Origin: UTCFX2 sp963788305
GTDB taxonomy: Bacteria; Chloroflexota; Anaerolineae; Anaerolineales; UBA4823
Direction of reading: 5' to 3'
NCBI GenBank assembly: GCA_963788305.1
Contig: CAWBGK010000016.1
Coordinates: forward strand, 191,881-255,880
DNA: 64,000 nt
The notes below the pieces were generated by a model that saw only the letters and a list, made by a program, of their open reading frames with translations, was not told the origin of the DNA and did not search any database. How positions within the stretch are numbered: position 1 is the stretch's first letter; each line of letters starts with the position of its first letter. Position numbers and translations under genes: made by a program. This document shows, piece after piece, positions 34,666 to 43,083 of this stretch.

Positions 34666-36726
34666 CTAGTAACTATATATGCCAAACTTATTGGCTAAAT
34701 CCCAGATCACTTCATATGCTACTTGAGTATTTAATGCACTATCTGCAAACTCCGCGAATCTTCGAAGTTCTCTCTTCAACAAAGATTTTTCCGCATTAAT
34801 ACTGATTTCATCAGATATGCCAACAGATGGAGGAATAGCAATCAGGTCGTAAATCATCGCAGCTTCTTTTCCTGGTGACTTTCGTAAAATCCTCCCTCTT
34901 CGCTGGATAAACTCTCTTGGATTACTGCTACTAGCTAAAATGTACGCAGTCCTTGTGCTAGGCACATCAACACCTTCGTCAAGACACTTCATTGCTACAA
35001 GTGCCTGGAGTTTTCCTTCAGAAAAGTCTGAAAGTAGGCGCTGCCTCGTTGGAATATCTTCCTCAGCGGTGAATCGATGGACTCGCAATTTCATTTCCCA
35101 GCCTAATAATTTTACAACCTCATCAATTTGACCTGGTGCGCAGTAGAACAAAGAATATTTCATCCCTTTTTGTTCTGCTACGAGGTTTGATATCTCGGCA
35201 AGTTTATTTTCTGCTGTATTGAGAAGTTCAGCTCTTTTGATTAATAATCTCTCGAGAATTTCTTGTTTAGATTGACTTTCCTTTTGGGACATTATTTGCC
35301 CGATTTTCGTCGAAAGTGTGCTATATTCGACCATTTCGTCATCTGTCAGTTCGACAAGTACCGGGTAATAGTAGTATGGTGTAAGAAAACCTTTTCGTAT
35401 GGCGTCTGATAAAGGCAAGGAATATACTGTTTCACCGAAGAAATTTTGGAGAGCATCTGTTCCTTCATCATCATACCATCTGCTAGGGGTTGCTGATAAG
35501 GCTAGTCTATAAAGAGCATTCTCAGTTAAGTAAGACCTTTGTTTTACCGAACCCAAGTGATGAACTTCATCAGCTATAAGGAGAATTGGCCCATTAATTC
35601 GATTTATCGTTGCATAAAAATGATCTGTTGAAAAAGTTGCATGTGTAGTAATAATACAGAGGTATTTTAAATCCCCATGATTGAAAGAGATAACTTTTTT
35701 GTTGATATCATCAAGCCAAGAATTTTTACTTCGGTAAGCAGTCATAGGTAGATAGCCAAAACGAGTTACTTCTTCAACCCATTGGTCAACCAAGTGCTGA
35801 AAAGGGCATGCTATTACCAATACAAGTCTTTTAGTTGATTCAAGGAGTCTAATTGAAGCAGCAAGAGCTGTGATGGTTTTCCCTGTACCTGTAGCCATTT
35901 CAAAGAGACCTCTACATTCATGATCAAACCAGGATTGGATAGCATCTAGCTGATAATCGCGTAAAGTAATTTCTACCGGTATCGCAGGTCGGATCACTCC
36001 ATAAAAGGCATTACTATCTCGGTCCTTCATCCAAATCGGTTTGGGATATGGTCTTGAGTTATTTCTTAACTGGATAATATGTTCGCGTGCAGCCTGAGGC
36101 AGATTATAGACTTGTACATTTGGATCAGCGTTATTCCATAAACGTTCAAAACGAATGGCGTCTGCTTTCACAAGCGGCGCAAACGCGGGATCCCAGGAAC
36201 AAAACACTTTGATTGATTCGTAATTTCTGTTTCCTTGAATACTATCGTTATATGAGCCGTTGAAACTGACTTGATAGTTTTCCTCATCAGTAAATATTCC
36301 AAATTTATCGTGGAAGTCGCCCCGATTCAACTTATTAATAGGAAGGGCAATCTTAAAATCCAAAATTTCGTCTGCCACCATCCAGGCTAGAGCGGAAAGC
36401 GTATTCTCATCAAGTGAGGATGTAAGAGACTGGATATCCCGCTTTAGCACTCGAAGTAACTCTGGATTTGATCGGGCTATATCGCCAGCTAATAAGGCTT
36501 CCCAATCTAACTCATCCAGGATTGAACTCGTCACCCAGCGAGCTCTTCCCCCGTTTTTCGCAAACTCTACCATCCCCTTCGCAGCTAGTCGTAACCAACC
36601 CGAACTAAAATAACCCACTCCCCTGTCATAAAGTAGTGATGATGAAAGCGCTGGGACAAAGAACTCATTAATGAGATCTGCGCTAGAAGTATCCAAAAAA
36701 GCTGGAAAACTCAGCGATTTAAGCAA
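34666..36726 (-). CDS. PLD-nuclease/SF2-helicase fusion, predicted Dnd-linked restriction enzyme
   Basis: 686 residues in two parts. Residues ~1-200: phospholipase-D-like nuclease domain with LLYDRGVGYFSSGWLRLA and the active motif FHDKFGIFTD ... SFNGSYNDS. Residues ~240-640: superfamily-2 helicase with MATGTGKTITALAA (motif I), LIADEVHHLG (DEVH, motif II), ALSATP (III) and REFIQRRGRILRKSPGKEA (VI). This PLD plus SSL2-like layout is the one proposed for restriction enzymes of Dnd systems lacking DptFGH. First gene of the minus-strand operon; start is a TTG with weak ribosome site, so a nearby alternative start is possible. Confidence 0.82.
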   Translation of the reverse strand: MLKSLSFPAFLDTSSADLINEFFVPALSSSLLYDRGVGYFSSGWLRLAAKGMVEFAKNGGRARWVTSSILDELDWEALLAGDIARSNPELLRVLKRDIQSLTSSLDENTLSALAWMVADEILDFKIALPINKLNRGDFHDKFGIFTDEENYQVSFNGSYNDSIQGNRNYESIKVFCSWDPAFAPLVKADAIRFERLWNNADPNVQVYNLPQAAREHIIQLRNNSRPYPKPIWMKDRDSNAFYGVIRPAIPVEITLRDYQLDAIQSWFDHECRGLFEMATGTGKTITALAASIRLLESTKRLVLVIACPFQHLVDQWVEEVTRFGYLPMTAYRSKNSWLDDINKKVISFNHGDLKYLCIITTHATFSTDHFYATINRINGPILLIADEVHHLGSVKQRSYLTENALYRLALSATPSRWYDDEGTDALQNFFGETVYSLPLSDAIRKGFLTPYYYYPVLVELTDDEMVEYSTLSTKIGQIMSQKESQSKQEILERLLIKRAELLNTAENKLAEISNLVAEQKGMKYSLFYCAPGQIDEVVKLLGWEMKLRVHRFTAEEDIPTRQRLLSDFSEGKLQALVAMKCLDEGVDVPSTRTAYILASSSNPREFIQRRGRILRKSPGKEAAMIYDLIAIPPSVGISDEISINAEKSLLKRELRRFAEFADSALNTQVAYEVIWDLANKFGIYSY

Positions 36727-37119
36727 TGTTATTCTACTAATAGAGAGAGCATTAGATAAATTCCAATGTGCACATCTGAAATAATCATAAAGAAGTATAC
36801 ACTGAATATTGCGTGATTAGAAGTAAACTAAATATTGGATGGTGAAATCATTTTTCTGTAAATTGATCTGGCGACCGTTTACAGATGCTGATGTTAAAGA
36901 ACTATACAGTCTGAAGACACCTTGAGTATTTGTATCCGGTTTCGAAATATGGACAAAAAGGGGATGGAGATAGTTGGAAGGAAAAAGCCGCATACATACA
37001 ACTCGACAAATACTACAATATAGTTGGCTTAAGTATCACCCCAAAAAACAATTTCGGCGGTGTTCGTACCTGAACAACAATTTTATCAGACCGCGTGTAG
37101 TCAGATCCCGAAAAAGGGT
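36727..37119. other. Gene fragments at right edge of dnd island
   Basis: A plus-strand scrap reads VSKYGQKGDGDSWKEKAAYI and NIVGLSITPKNNFGGVRT before a stop near 37070, with DADVKELYSLKTP in another frame upstream. This is a decayed gene of unknown type. The helicase operon promoter should lie near 36740-36830 but no strong match was seen. Confidence 0.4.
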
Positions 37120-37521
37120 TCATTTCTTTGACTTCGGCCGATATTTCCTTCTGTATTCATCCAACCCACGATCACCGTAGCTGGAATTGATGGTGGTTGC
37201 GTCGAAAAATTCCTGGCCAGGAACATGATAAATCTTCTCTCCTGATTCAAAGGAGATATTCCCCTTGATGTCGCACTCGGGGATATAGCTGGTGAATCCG
37301 TATGGGCATTGAGATCCAATAGAAACGCCACCGGTGCGGCTCGTATTCACACAGCAAAGTGTATCGAACCTGGCTTCCTGTTGACGCTTATACGAATCTT
37401 GTGTCGCCAATGATAATTGTTCTCGTCACCTTTCTGCTGCTTCAGCTGCTTTCAACTCCTGGAGCGCCTTTTGGCTCAAAGCTTCAGATGTGCGTTCGAG
37501 TATATAATCCAAATCTTCCAT
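37120..37521 (-). pseudogene. Small protein with nuclease-associated C-terminal domain, in-frame TGA
   Basis: From MEDLDYILERTSEALSQKAL the frame runs to AAER, meets TGA, and continues REQLSLATQDSYKRQQEARF to YIPECDIKGNISFESGEK and IYHVPGQEFFDATTI. The last part matches the CDIKGNIS-GEKIYHVPG-YY domain often found at the C-terminus of thermonuclease-like and surface proteins; the usual GDRWFC ending is altered. Frame is otherwise continuous for 133 codons. Confidence 0.55.
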
Positions 37522-37786
37522 GCTCGGCGTCGAAGGTTTAGGGGGCGAAAATGTTTAGGTCAGGGCATAGGTTGGCGTTGGCTAGTTTTACTCAATATTA
37601 TCGGAAATCCGTGGATATTATTCTAATCCGACAAAGATAGCAACGTACAAAAAGACCCATTTCGCACTTTGGTCTTCCTTTAGGGGCTCGTACAACGTGA
37701 CCTCTTCCTTGTGTTTGCGGTTTCCCTTTCGGCCATTAAACCAAGGTAGGAGGATCTTATTGTCAAAATGAAAATGCCAGATTTAT
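37522..37786. other. Remnant region, minus-strand scrap
   Basis: A minus-strand frame without start reads HFDNKILLPWFNGRKGNRKH and ends KWVFLYVAIFVGLE at 37623, the tail of a lost membrane protein. Phage-type sequence resumes directly afterwards. Confidence 0.4.
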
Positions 37787-37818
37787 TTGACAAGATAGAA
37801 CATATGTGCTACTATAAT
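37787..37818 (+). promoter_or_regulatory. Rightward promoter
   Basis: TTGACA, then GTGC-TACTAT at 17-nt spacing (or TATAAT at 20). First phage-type signal to the right of the cargo; drives 37905 and 38071. Confidence 0.55.
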
Positions 37819-37904
37819 TTTCATTACATGCTTATTTGCGATTTTTGTTACTTGCTTTACATGTGTTTTAATTTTCGGCCTTACGTCTTAGAATCGAGGT
37901 AAAC

Positions 37905-38081
37905 ATGACGGTAAACGTTATTTATGAGGCGCACAAAATTCCGGAGGGAGGTTTCTACATAGAGGAACAGGTCTTAGTAGAGTTGGAATTTCATGGAAAA
38001 TTCCCTGTATATCAGGACAGACAGCAGGGTAAGTTTATAACCGAATCTATATTTGAGCAGGTCGACGAAGATGGCCGATAA
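37905..38081 (+). CDS. Small phage protein
   Basis: 58 residues, MTVNVIYEAHKIPEGGFYIE..., beta-rich; GAGGT 5 nt before the ATG. Overlaps the next gene by 11 nt. Unknown. Confidence 0.6.
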   Translation: MTVNVIYEAHKIPEGGFYIEEQVLVELEFHGKFPVYQDRQQGKFITESIFEQVDEDGR

Positions 38082-38568
38082 TATTTTCAACGGAATGGAC
38101 ATCCAGGTAATTCCATGGAGGATCCCAAGGAAATTTGATAACGGCCTTGGTATGATCGATTGGCGAATGACAATTGGGAAAGAGGTTGCAATCTGGAGGC
38201 TCGTAGAGGACTGGTTCCACATGCTGCGACCAGGAGATCAAATCGAGCTTGTCGACGTAAATGATTTAACCGTATGGCAGCGTGGGACAGTTATTTTCGT
38301 TAAGAAAATTCAAATCGCTAAGGCATTTCAAAGCGATATAGTTTCGATGTACCCTCTCCAGTTCCGAGCGTATGCGTCAAAGACAGCTAATACGGAGACC
38401 CTGACCAATTTGCTGTCATGGCATTACGGAAGAAAGGTTGACCCTAAGGAAATGGCTGTCGTGATCGGGATGAATCTTGAAGAAGTCCTGAAGCCAGATC
38501 CGTCGCAGGTGAAGTTTTCTACTGCTGATGCTATAAGATTTTGTGAAGAAACAAGGAAGGTCTTCTAA
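38071..38568 (+). CDS. Hypothetical phage protein
   Basis: 165 residues (MADNIFNGMDIQVIPWRIPR...). The middle (FHMLRPGDQIELVDVNDLTV then WQRGTVIFVKKIQIA) has an ASCH/PUA-like look, a fold used for RNA or modified-nucleotide binding. The C-terminus is helical (GRKVDPKEMAVVIGMNLEEV). Coupled to 37905. The fold suggestion is tentative. Confidence 0.6.
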   Translation: MADNIFNGMDIQVIPWRIPRKFDNGLGMIDWRMTIGKEVAIWRLVEDWFHMLRPGDQIELVDVNDLTVWQRGTVIFVKKIQIAKAFQSDIVSMYPLQFRAYASKTANTETLTNLLSWHYGRKVDPKEMAVVIGMNLEEVLKPDPSQVKFSTADAIRFCEETRKVF

Positions 38569-38587
38569 CTGATATAAGAGAGTGGCG

Positions 38588-38611
38588 GGTGGCTCCCACC
38601 TTTTCTTTTTT
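38588..38611 (+). terminator. Rho-independent terminator
   Basis: GGTGG-CTC-CCACC followed by TTTTCTTTTTT, 20 nt after the 38071-38568 stop. Confidence 0.75.
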
Positions 38612-38683
38612 CCTATATCTATGCTGGAATTAGTAGTACCAAACCTAGAGCCAAATTACCAACCAGGAGCTTGGCAGGACTGC

Positions 38684-38712
38684 TTGACAACTATCAGTAA
38701 CGTTGCTATTAT
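38684..38712 (+). promoter_or_regulatory. Rightward promoter of recA leader
   Basis: TTGACA, 17-nt spacer ending in GTTGC, TATTAT; member of the TGC promoter family. Confidence 0.75.
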
Positions 38713-38718
38713 TATTAG

Positions 38719-38957
38719 TTGTTTAATATAGCACTATAATAACCGATAAGTATAATAGCAACAGGTTGGCAGTCAGGAATTGCCAGTGACGTGGGCTAAA
38801 AACCGTAAACTGCACAAAGCGTGACTACTCCCTTGAGAGAACAAACGGCTGCATCGGTCAGGGTGCAATAGCCGGAAGGTAGGACGCCAGGAGACGCAAT
38901 CAGGGTGACGGCTATTCCCTCGGGTAATTTATTAACTCTTTGACGAGTAAAAGGTGG
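38719..38957 (+). ncRNA. Structured leader RNA with mutually exclusive helices
   Basis: About 240 nt between promoter and the first start codon. TTGGCA/TGCCA form a hairpin near 38766-38786. CGGCT (38846-38850) can pair with AGCCG (38870-38874). AATAGCCG (38867-38874) is also a perfect 8-bp complement of CGGCTATT (38909-38916). These two pairings share AGCCG and exclude one another, as in a riboswitch or attenuator. TCAGGGTG occurs twice (38858-38865 and 38900-38907). No known riboswitch class was recognised. A terminator hairpin lies downstream at 39138-39157. Confidence 0.5.
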
Positions 38958-39227
38958 ATGAATAAAAGAACGGCAGCAGCTGTAAACTTATTTGTATTCA
39001 TGGCACTCGCCATGGCCGGAACGGCGCTTGCGCAGACGTCCGCACAGCCGTTTGAGATCTTGTACGAACAGGCCAACCCTTCGGGTCCTGGCCCGGACAT
39101 GATCTGAAAGATTGAGCAGACCGGGTGGACGTGCGTCAAAGGCGGTGACGCCTTTTTCTGCGGATGCCCTTGCGGCGAGTGTATCGGTGGTGAAGCTAAC
39201 GTTGCGATTGACACCCCTGGAAGATAA
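38958..39227 (+). CDS. Short secreted peptide with in-frame TGA and Cys-rich extension
   Basis: The ATG opens a signal peptide (MNKRTAAAVNLFVFMALAM, cleavage after ALA) and a 49-residue product ending GPGPDMI at TGA (39105-39107). The same frame continues for 39 codons with coding character: KIEQTGWTCVKGGDAFFCG then CPCGECIGG, stopping at TAA 39225. Either the 49-mer is a true leader peptide, or a TGG has become TGA, or read-through occurs. A perfect hairpin plus T run lies inside the extension. Located directly before recA. Confidence 0.45.
39138..39157 (+). terminator. Intrinsic terminator ahead of recA
   Basis: AAAGGCG-GTGA-CGCCTTT, a perfect 7-bp stem with tetraloop, followed by further T. 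It is 31 nt after the TGA at 39105 and 85 nt before the recA ATG, a good place for attenuation. Confidence 0.65.
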
Positions 39228-39242
39228 CTGAGAGGATCATAT

Positions 39243-40253
39243 ATGGACTTAGATGAAGTCTTTAGCAAGCTCAACAAAACGTACGGCCCAAACACAATCA
39301 CATGGCTGGGCAAATCGCCTGAGAACATCTGGGTGGAAACAGTACCGAGCGGATCGCTCTCGCTGGATGCGGCGCTCGGTGGCGGATACCCAAAGGGGCG
39401 GATCGTCGAAGTCTACGGTCCAGAATCCTCTGGAAAGACGACCGTCTGCATCCACGCAGCCGCAGAGGCCCAGAAGGTCGGGCTGACCACGGCATTCATC
39501 GACATGGAACACGCCTTCGACCCCAAGTACGCTCAGAATCTGGGTATCAACCTGGACGAGCTGGCGTTTTCCCAGCCAGAAAGCGGGGAACAGGCCCTGG
39601 AGATCTGTGAAGCGCTTGTCCGTGGCGGGATCAACCTGGTCGTGATCGACTCGGTTGCCGCCCTTGTGCCACGGGCTGAGCTTGAAGGCGACATGGGCGA
39701 CTCCCCGATGGGCATGCAGGCCCGGCTGATGTCCCAGGCCTTGCGCAAGATGAGCGGAGCTATCAAGGCGACCAACGCCATCGTGATCTTCACCAACCAG
39801 CTGCGCCAGAAAATCGGGGTGATGTTCGGCAATCCTGAGACGACAACGGGCGGGATGGCGCTAAAATTCTACGCCTCCCAGCGCCTGGACGTGCGCCGCA
39901 TCCAGAGCATCAAGACAGGCGACAGCGTGATCGGCGGTCGCACCCGGGTGCGGGTCGTCAAGAACAAGGTGGCCCCGCCTTTCCGTGAGGCAGAGTTCGA
40001 CATCATCTACGGCACCGGGATCTCCAAGACCGGGGAAGTGATCGACATCGGCGTCAGCACAGGCGTGATCACGAAACGTGGCTCTTTCTTCTATTACGCC
40101 GAAGAAAAGCTCGGGCAGGGGAAAGAGAACGCCAGGGAGAGCCTGCGCCAGAACGAGCCTTTGATGGAAGAACTGACTGCAGAGATCAGCAAACGCATCA
40201 AAAGTGGGGTAAAGACCACATCAGTGGAGGGAACAGAAGATGGTGACAATTGA
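39243..40253 (+). CDS. recA: RecA recombinase
   Basis: Forms filaments on single-stranded DNA, exchanges strands and triggers LexA-type self-cleavage. 336 residues with Walker A EVYGPESSGKTTVCIHAAA, FIDMEHAFDPKYAQNLG, Walker B NLVVIDSVAALVPRAELEGD, loop L1 MGDSPMGMQARLMSQALRK and L2 IFTNQLRQKIGVMFGNPETT. Full length, catalytic Glu in MEHAFDP (MEHAFD instead of the common AEHALD). GAGAGGA 7 nt before ATG. GC-rich codon use like the phage genes, so it belongs to the phage backbone. Supports replication or repair of the element independent of the host. Confidence 0.95.
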   Translation: MDLDEVFSKLNKTYGPNTITWLGKSPENIWVETVPSGSLSLDAALGGGYPKGRIVEVYGPESSGKTTVCIHAAAEAQKVGLTTAFIDMEHAFDPKYAQNLGINLDELAFSQPESGEQALEICEALVRGGINLVVIDSVAALVPRAELEGDMGDSPMGMQARLMSQALRKMSGAIKATNAIVIFTNQLRQKIGVMFGNPETTTGGMALKFYASQRLDVRRIQSIKTGDSVIGGRTRVRVVKNKVAPPFREAEFDIIYGTGISKTGEVIDIGVSTGVITKRGSFFYYAEEKLGQGKENARESLRQNEPLMEELTAEISKRIKSGVKTTSVEGTEDGDN

Positions 40254-40542
40254 CCTGACCCTGCTTGCCACGCTGACCCTCTGGGCTTTTCTGGTAGCCC
40301 TGATTTCACCGCTGCTGCTGAGCGTCTTTCAGGTCGGGGCTGTGCTAGACAACTTCATCCAGGGGTTCTTCAAATTCTGCCACGAGTTGACGCTCGGCGG
40401 GATGCGCAGATCCATCAAGAAGAAAAGCTTTCTGTGGTTCGTGTTCTACACGCTGATGACCGTCATTCTTCTGATCGGGATCGGATCAGCTGTCCGGTGG
40501 TTTGCCAATGGGATATCCAGCGGGTGGATTGATTTTGCCTAA
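40240..40542 (+). CDS. Small two-helix membrane protein
   Basis: 100 residues overlapping recA by 14 nt. Two clear membrane segments (LTLWAFLVALISPLLLSVF and FVFYTLMTVILLIGIGSAV) separated by a basic loop (MRRSIKKKS). Could be a holin, an anti-host membrane protein or a replication anchor; nothing decides. Confidence 0.65.
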   Translation: MVTIDLTLLATLTLWAFLVALISPLLLSVFQVGAVLDNFIQGFFKFCHELTLGGMRRSIKKKSFLWFVFYTLMTVILLIGIGSAVRWFANGISSGWIDFA

Positions 40543-40643
40543 TAAGAAAAGGCGCTTCTCAGCTGGAGCTCCCTTGACCGAACCAAATTTAGATGCAATA
40601 AATATTTGTATTTTTGTCAACTATTTCAATAGATGGAGGGGAT

Positions 40644-40769
40644 GTGAAAAAGGCTCGGCTCACGAAATCTGATTTAACCGCCATCGTTGACTGCGACCGG
40701 GCAGCTCGTAAATATTTCGGCGAGTTTGCGATCTGCAGCATTCCTGATGCTTCAAAATCTGCTATATAA
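40644..40769 (+). CDS. Small phage protein
   Basis: 41 residues, MKKARLTKSDLTAIVDCDRA..., from a GTG preceded by GGAGGGG. Unknown. Confidence 0.5.
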   Translation: MKKARLTKSDLTAIVDCDRAARKYFGEFAICSIPDASKSAI

Positions 40770-40784
40770 AGTAGGCGTCTTATT

Positions 40785-41086
40785 ATGGAACAAGATTTCG
40801 GAGAGACCTACAGAATAGCAGGAGATCTGTTTGACGCACTCAAGCTGCCGATCATCATCACCGAGACGTCCATCATCACCAAGACTGACTCAAAGAAGAA
40901 GACACGCCGGAGCTTGACCAGGCCCAGGTCGATTATTTCAACTATCTGATAGCCAACCAGCCGGAGTTTGTATTTGCCTGGGAGTGGTACTGCATGAACG
41001 ACAACTACTGGCGCAACAGTTCAATGGTTCGCTGGACAGAGAAACAGCCCGTTTGGTACAGGTTCCAAGATGCAGCCTCTGATTAA
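40785..41086 (+). CDS. Hypothetical phage protein, frameshifted
   Basis: First frame MEQDFGETYRIAGDLFDALK then KLPIIITETSIITK; after ~40888 the coding continues one frame over (EDTPELDQAQVDYFNYLIAN, PEFVFAWEWYCMNDNYWRN) to TAA at 41084. The break is in the repetitive AAGAAGAAG, a likely indel site. About 100 residues when repaired; many aromatic residues, no family. Confidence 0.45.
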
Positions 41087-41148
41087 TAGCCGCCTTGTAT
41101 CGAAGATCAAATCATCGTTGAAGATAGTTTTCAACCTGGAGAAAAGAG

Positions 41149-41733
41149 ATGCTCAGCTTTGAACAAGAAGTCCGTGAATTCTTAGACAACTCGACTGTCG
41201 AGTACGTTGATAACTCCGGCGAGCCGGACATGCCGGATTTTGCCATGAAGTTTCCAGGCACCTACAATTACTTCTACCTGGAGGTAAAAGAGAAGCGCCA
41301 GCACGTCAAGACCAGCAACTGGCCCCAGGTGGAATTTCCCGAGGAGGACCTCGTATTGATTGACGAGCTTTCAGCGAGACGGCTGATGCGGTACGCCCCA
41401 AACTCCGGCATCATGATCCGGGACAACCTGCAGTTGCGGTACATCTTCATCGACGTCACCCGGCTCTGGCTGATGCCCCGCATCCGGGTCAACCGCCCGA
41501 TGTCCGCCAGCAGGGAAACCTACAAGGGCAAGTGGATGATCAACCTGCGCAACGGTGTGGTCGCCCATGCGCTGAAGACTGCGATGACCGCAGTGCAATC
41601 CCGGTCGCAGGACATGTATAGGACGGCTGCTTTTACACAATGCGTCGGCAGATTCATCGGCGAAGAGATCCCCGTCGGAGGGGAAGTCCGCCAGCAGTGG
41701 ATGAAGGAGTACGACTATTGGGCAACCCGCTAG
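41149..41733 (+). CDS. Possible PD-(D/E)XK nuclease-like phage protein
   Basis: 194 residues. MPDFAMKFPGTYNYFYLEVK followed by EKRQ gives the D...ExK pattern of this nuclease superfamily, with a preceding Glu in SFEQEVREFL. Downstream LVLIDELSARRLMRYAPNSG and LQLRYIFIDVTRLWLMPRI are consistent with the remaining strands. GGAGAAAAG before ATG. Substrate unknown. Confidence 0.5.
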   Translation: MLSFEQEVREFLDNSTVEYVDNSGEPDMPDFAMKFPGTYNYFYLEVKEKRQHVKTSNWPQVEFPEEDLVLIDELSARRLMRYAPNSGIMIRDNLQLRYIFIDVTRLWLMPRIRVNRPMSASRETYKGKWMINLRNGVVAHALKTAMTAVQSRSQDMYRTAAFTQCVGRFIGEEIPVGGEVRQQWMKEYDYWATR

Positions 41734-41734
41734 G

Positions 41735-41983
41735 CTGATCCTGACAGAGCGTTTCATCCGCCATCTCGCCATGCACTTTTCCGTGCTTGTACCGATTGTC
41801 TACTACTCGACGGAACCGAATGTCCTGAAAGACATTGACCTTGAAGAAGAATATGTCGAGGCGCTCGACCCGCTTGGATACAAGATCATCTTTTTCTAAC
41901 CGGAACACCAGGAGCAGCTGAATGACGACCTGCGGAATCTTAGATTTAGACTTGTGAAATACCGCCAGCACTTCCTCAACTGA
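41735..41983 (+). pseudogene. Small phage gene interrupted by TAA
   Basis: Frame LILTERFIRHLAMHFSVLVP ... LDPLGYKIIFF, TAA at 41897-41899, then PEHQEQLNDDLRNLRFRLVK and YRQHFLN to TGA. The start is unclear (CTG at 41735 or ATG at 41771). Coding character on both sides suggests a CAA-to-TAA change. Confidence 0.4.
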
Positions 41984-42176
41984 ATCGGACTTCGCCCTTG
42001 CCGTAGCCCTGCTGGTTAAGATGGTCGAAAACAAGGGCAAATGGGTTATCATCCAGGCTGGCCTGTTAAAGCAGGTTGAGCGGGCATTTGATAAATGCCT
42101 GAGGCCCGCTGGGTATACGCTCTTCCTGTCTAGAAATAGAAACAAATTTCAAGGAAGCATTGAGGAGAAACCATGA
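41922..42176 (+). pseudogene. Small phage gene with in-frame TGA at codon 12
   Basis: ATG with AGGAGC 5 nt upstream: MTTCGILDLDL, TGA (41955-41957), then NTASTSSTESDFALAVALLV, NKGKWVIIQAGLLKQVERAF up to TGA overlapping the next ATG. TGG to TGA would explain it. Overlaps the tail of 41735-41983. Confidence 0.4.
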
Positions 42177-42736
42177 TCATAGCTTTTGACGTAGACGGCG
42201 TTCTGGCAGACCTGGTGACAGCATGGCTGGACCGCTACAACCTGGACTGGGGTGACTCCCTGACGAGCGAAGACATTAAGGCCTGGGACGTCCACCTGTT
42301 CGTAAAGCCGGAGTGCTGGAACAAGATCTACGACTATATCGAAGACCCGACGATCTACGACGATGTCAAGCCCTATGAAGGTGCGCTGGAAGCCGTCGAA
42401 GCGATCAGGAACCTGGACCGGAAGCCGAAGATCTACTTTGCGACCACATCCACGGCGGGAACGCTGGGCCGGAAGTACCGCTGGTTGAAAGACCACGGGT
42501 TCATCAAATCGCTGTCCGAGTACATCGAAATCTCGGACAAGGAGCTGCTCGACGTCGACAAGCTGGTCGACGATAGGCCTGAGACCATCGCAAAAATGAA
42601 GTCCGGGAGGGGGGTGCTGTTTGAGAGGCCGTGGAATAAGGACTACGTCCTCCGTTCAGGAACCAGCACCATCAGCAGCTGGGACAACCTGGTGCGGCTT
42701 ATGGAGCACTGTTCACAGCTTACAGGTAGAACTTAA
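42173..42736 (+). CDS. HAD-type 5'(3')-deoxyribonucleotidase-like protein
   Basis: 187 residues. N-terminal IIAFDVDGVLADLVTAWLD holds the nucleophile and acid Asp pair of HAD phosphatases; IYFATTSTAGTLGRKYRWL holds motif II; KLVDDRPETIAKM holds the acidic motif III/IV. Matches the NT5C-like phage nucleotidases that dephosphorylate deoxynucleotides. Coupled to the upstream gene by ATGA overlap. Confidence 0.8.
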   Translation: MIIAFDVDGVLADLVTAWLDRYNLDWGDSLTSEDIKAWDVHLFVKPECWNKIYDYIEDPTIYDDVKPYEGALEAVEAIRNLDRKPKIYFATTSTAGTLGRKYRWLKDHGFIKSLSEYIEISDKELLDVDKLVDDRPETIAKMKSGRGVLFERPWNKDYVLRSGTSTISSWDNLVRLMEHCSQLTGRT

Positions 42737-42741
42737 CAAAA

Positions 42742-43033
42742 GAAGGTGATATCTTCCAGGCGACTGAATATGTGTATGTAGGAGAGATCGACGAGCAGGG
42801 ACCCAAAGCTGTCGTACTACTTCCTGGAAGCCTGGATCGGCAGCCCGAACATCCGCAGGATCGAAGGAGCACCGCTCGACCTCAAAGGTTGTACACATCT
42901 GAAGCTCGTCGATAACTTCGGCTGTGGTGATCCACCTCTCCACGGCTGTGCCGGCGACTCGATGACCAGCCGCTCTGGGTTGGAGATGGATGGGAGCTTT
43001 TATCCCTGCTGCGATCAGAACATCGAACAATAG
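42742..43033 (+). CDS. Hypothetical phage protein, frameshifted, start unclear
   Basis: GDIFQATEYVYVGEIDEQGP continues into another frame FLEAWIGSPNIRRIEGAPLD, KLVDNFGCGDPPLHGCAGDS, ending at TAG 43031. One indel near 42820. Several cysteines. AGAAGG precedes the frame but no ATG in place. Confidence 0.4.
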
Positions 43034-43054
43034 ATAAATATCGCCCTGCTTATA

Positions 43055-43083
43055 CCCCGGCCCTTTTAGCCGGGGTTTTTTTA
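43055..43083 (+). terminator. Strong rho-independent terminator
   Basis: CCCCGGC/GCCGGGG stem with 7-nt loop and eight T; closes the recA-nucleotidase unit. Confidence 0.9.

Noticed and set aside
38719..38957. A known riboswitch (c-di-GMP, cobalamin, SAM, ZTP)
   Set aside because: Conserved core motifs of these classes were looked for and not found; left as unclassified.
39105..39157. Selenocysteine insertion at the TGA before recA
   Set aside because: The hairpin starts 31 nt after the TGA and is followed by a T run, fitting a terminator better than a bacterial SECIS; no selenoprotein family is recognised.
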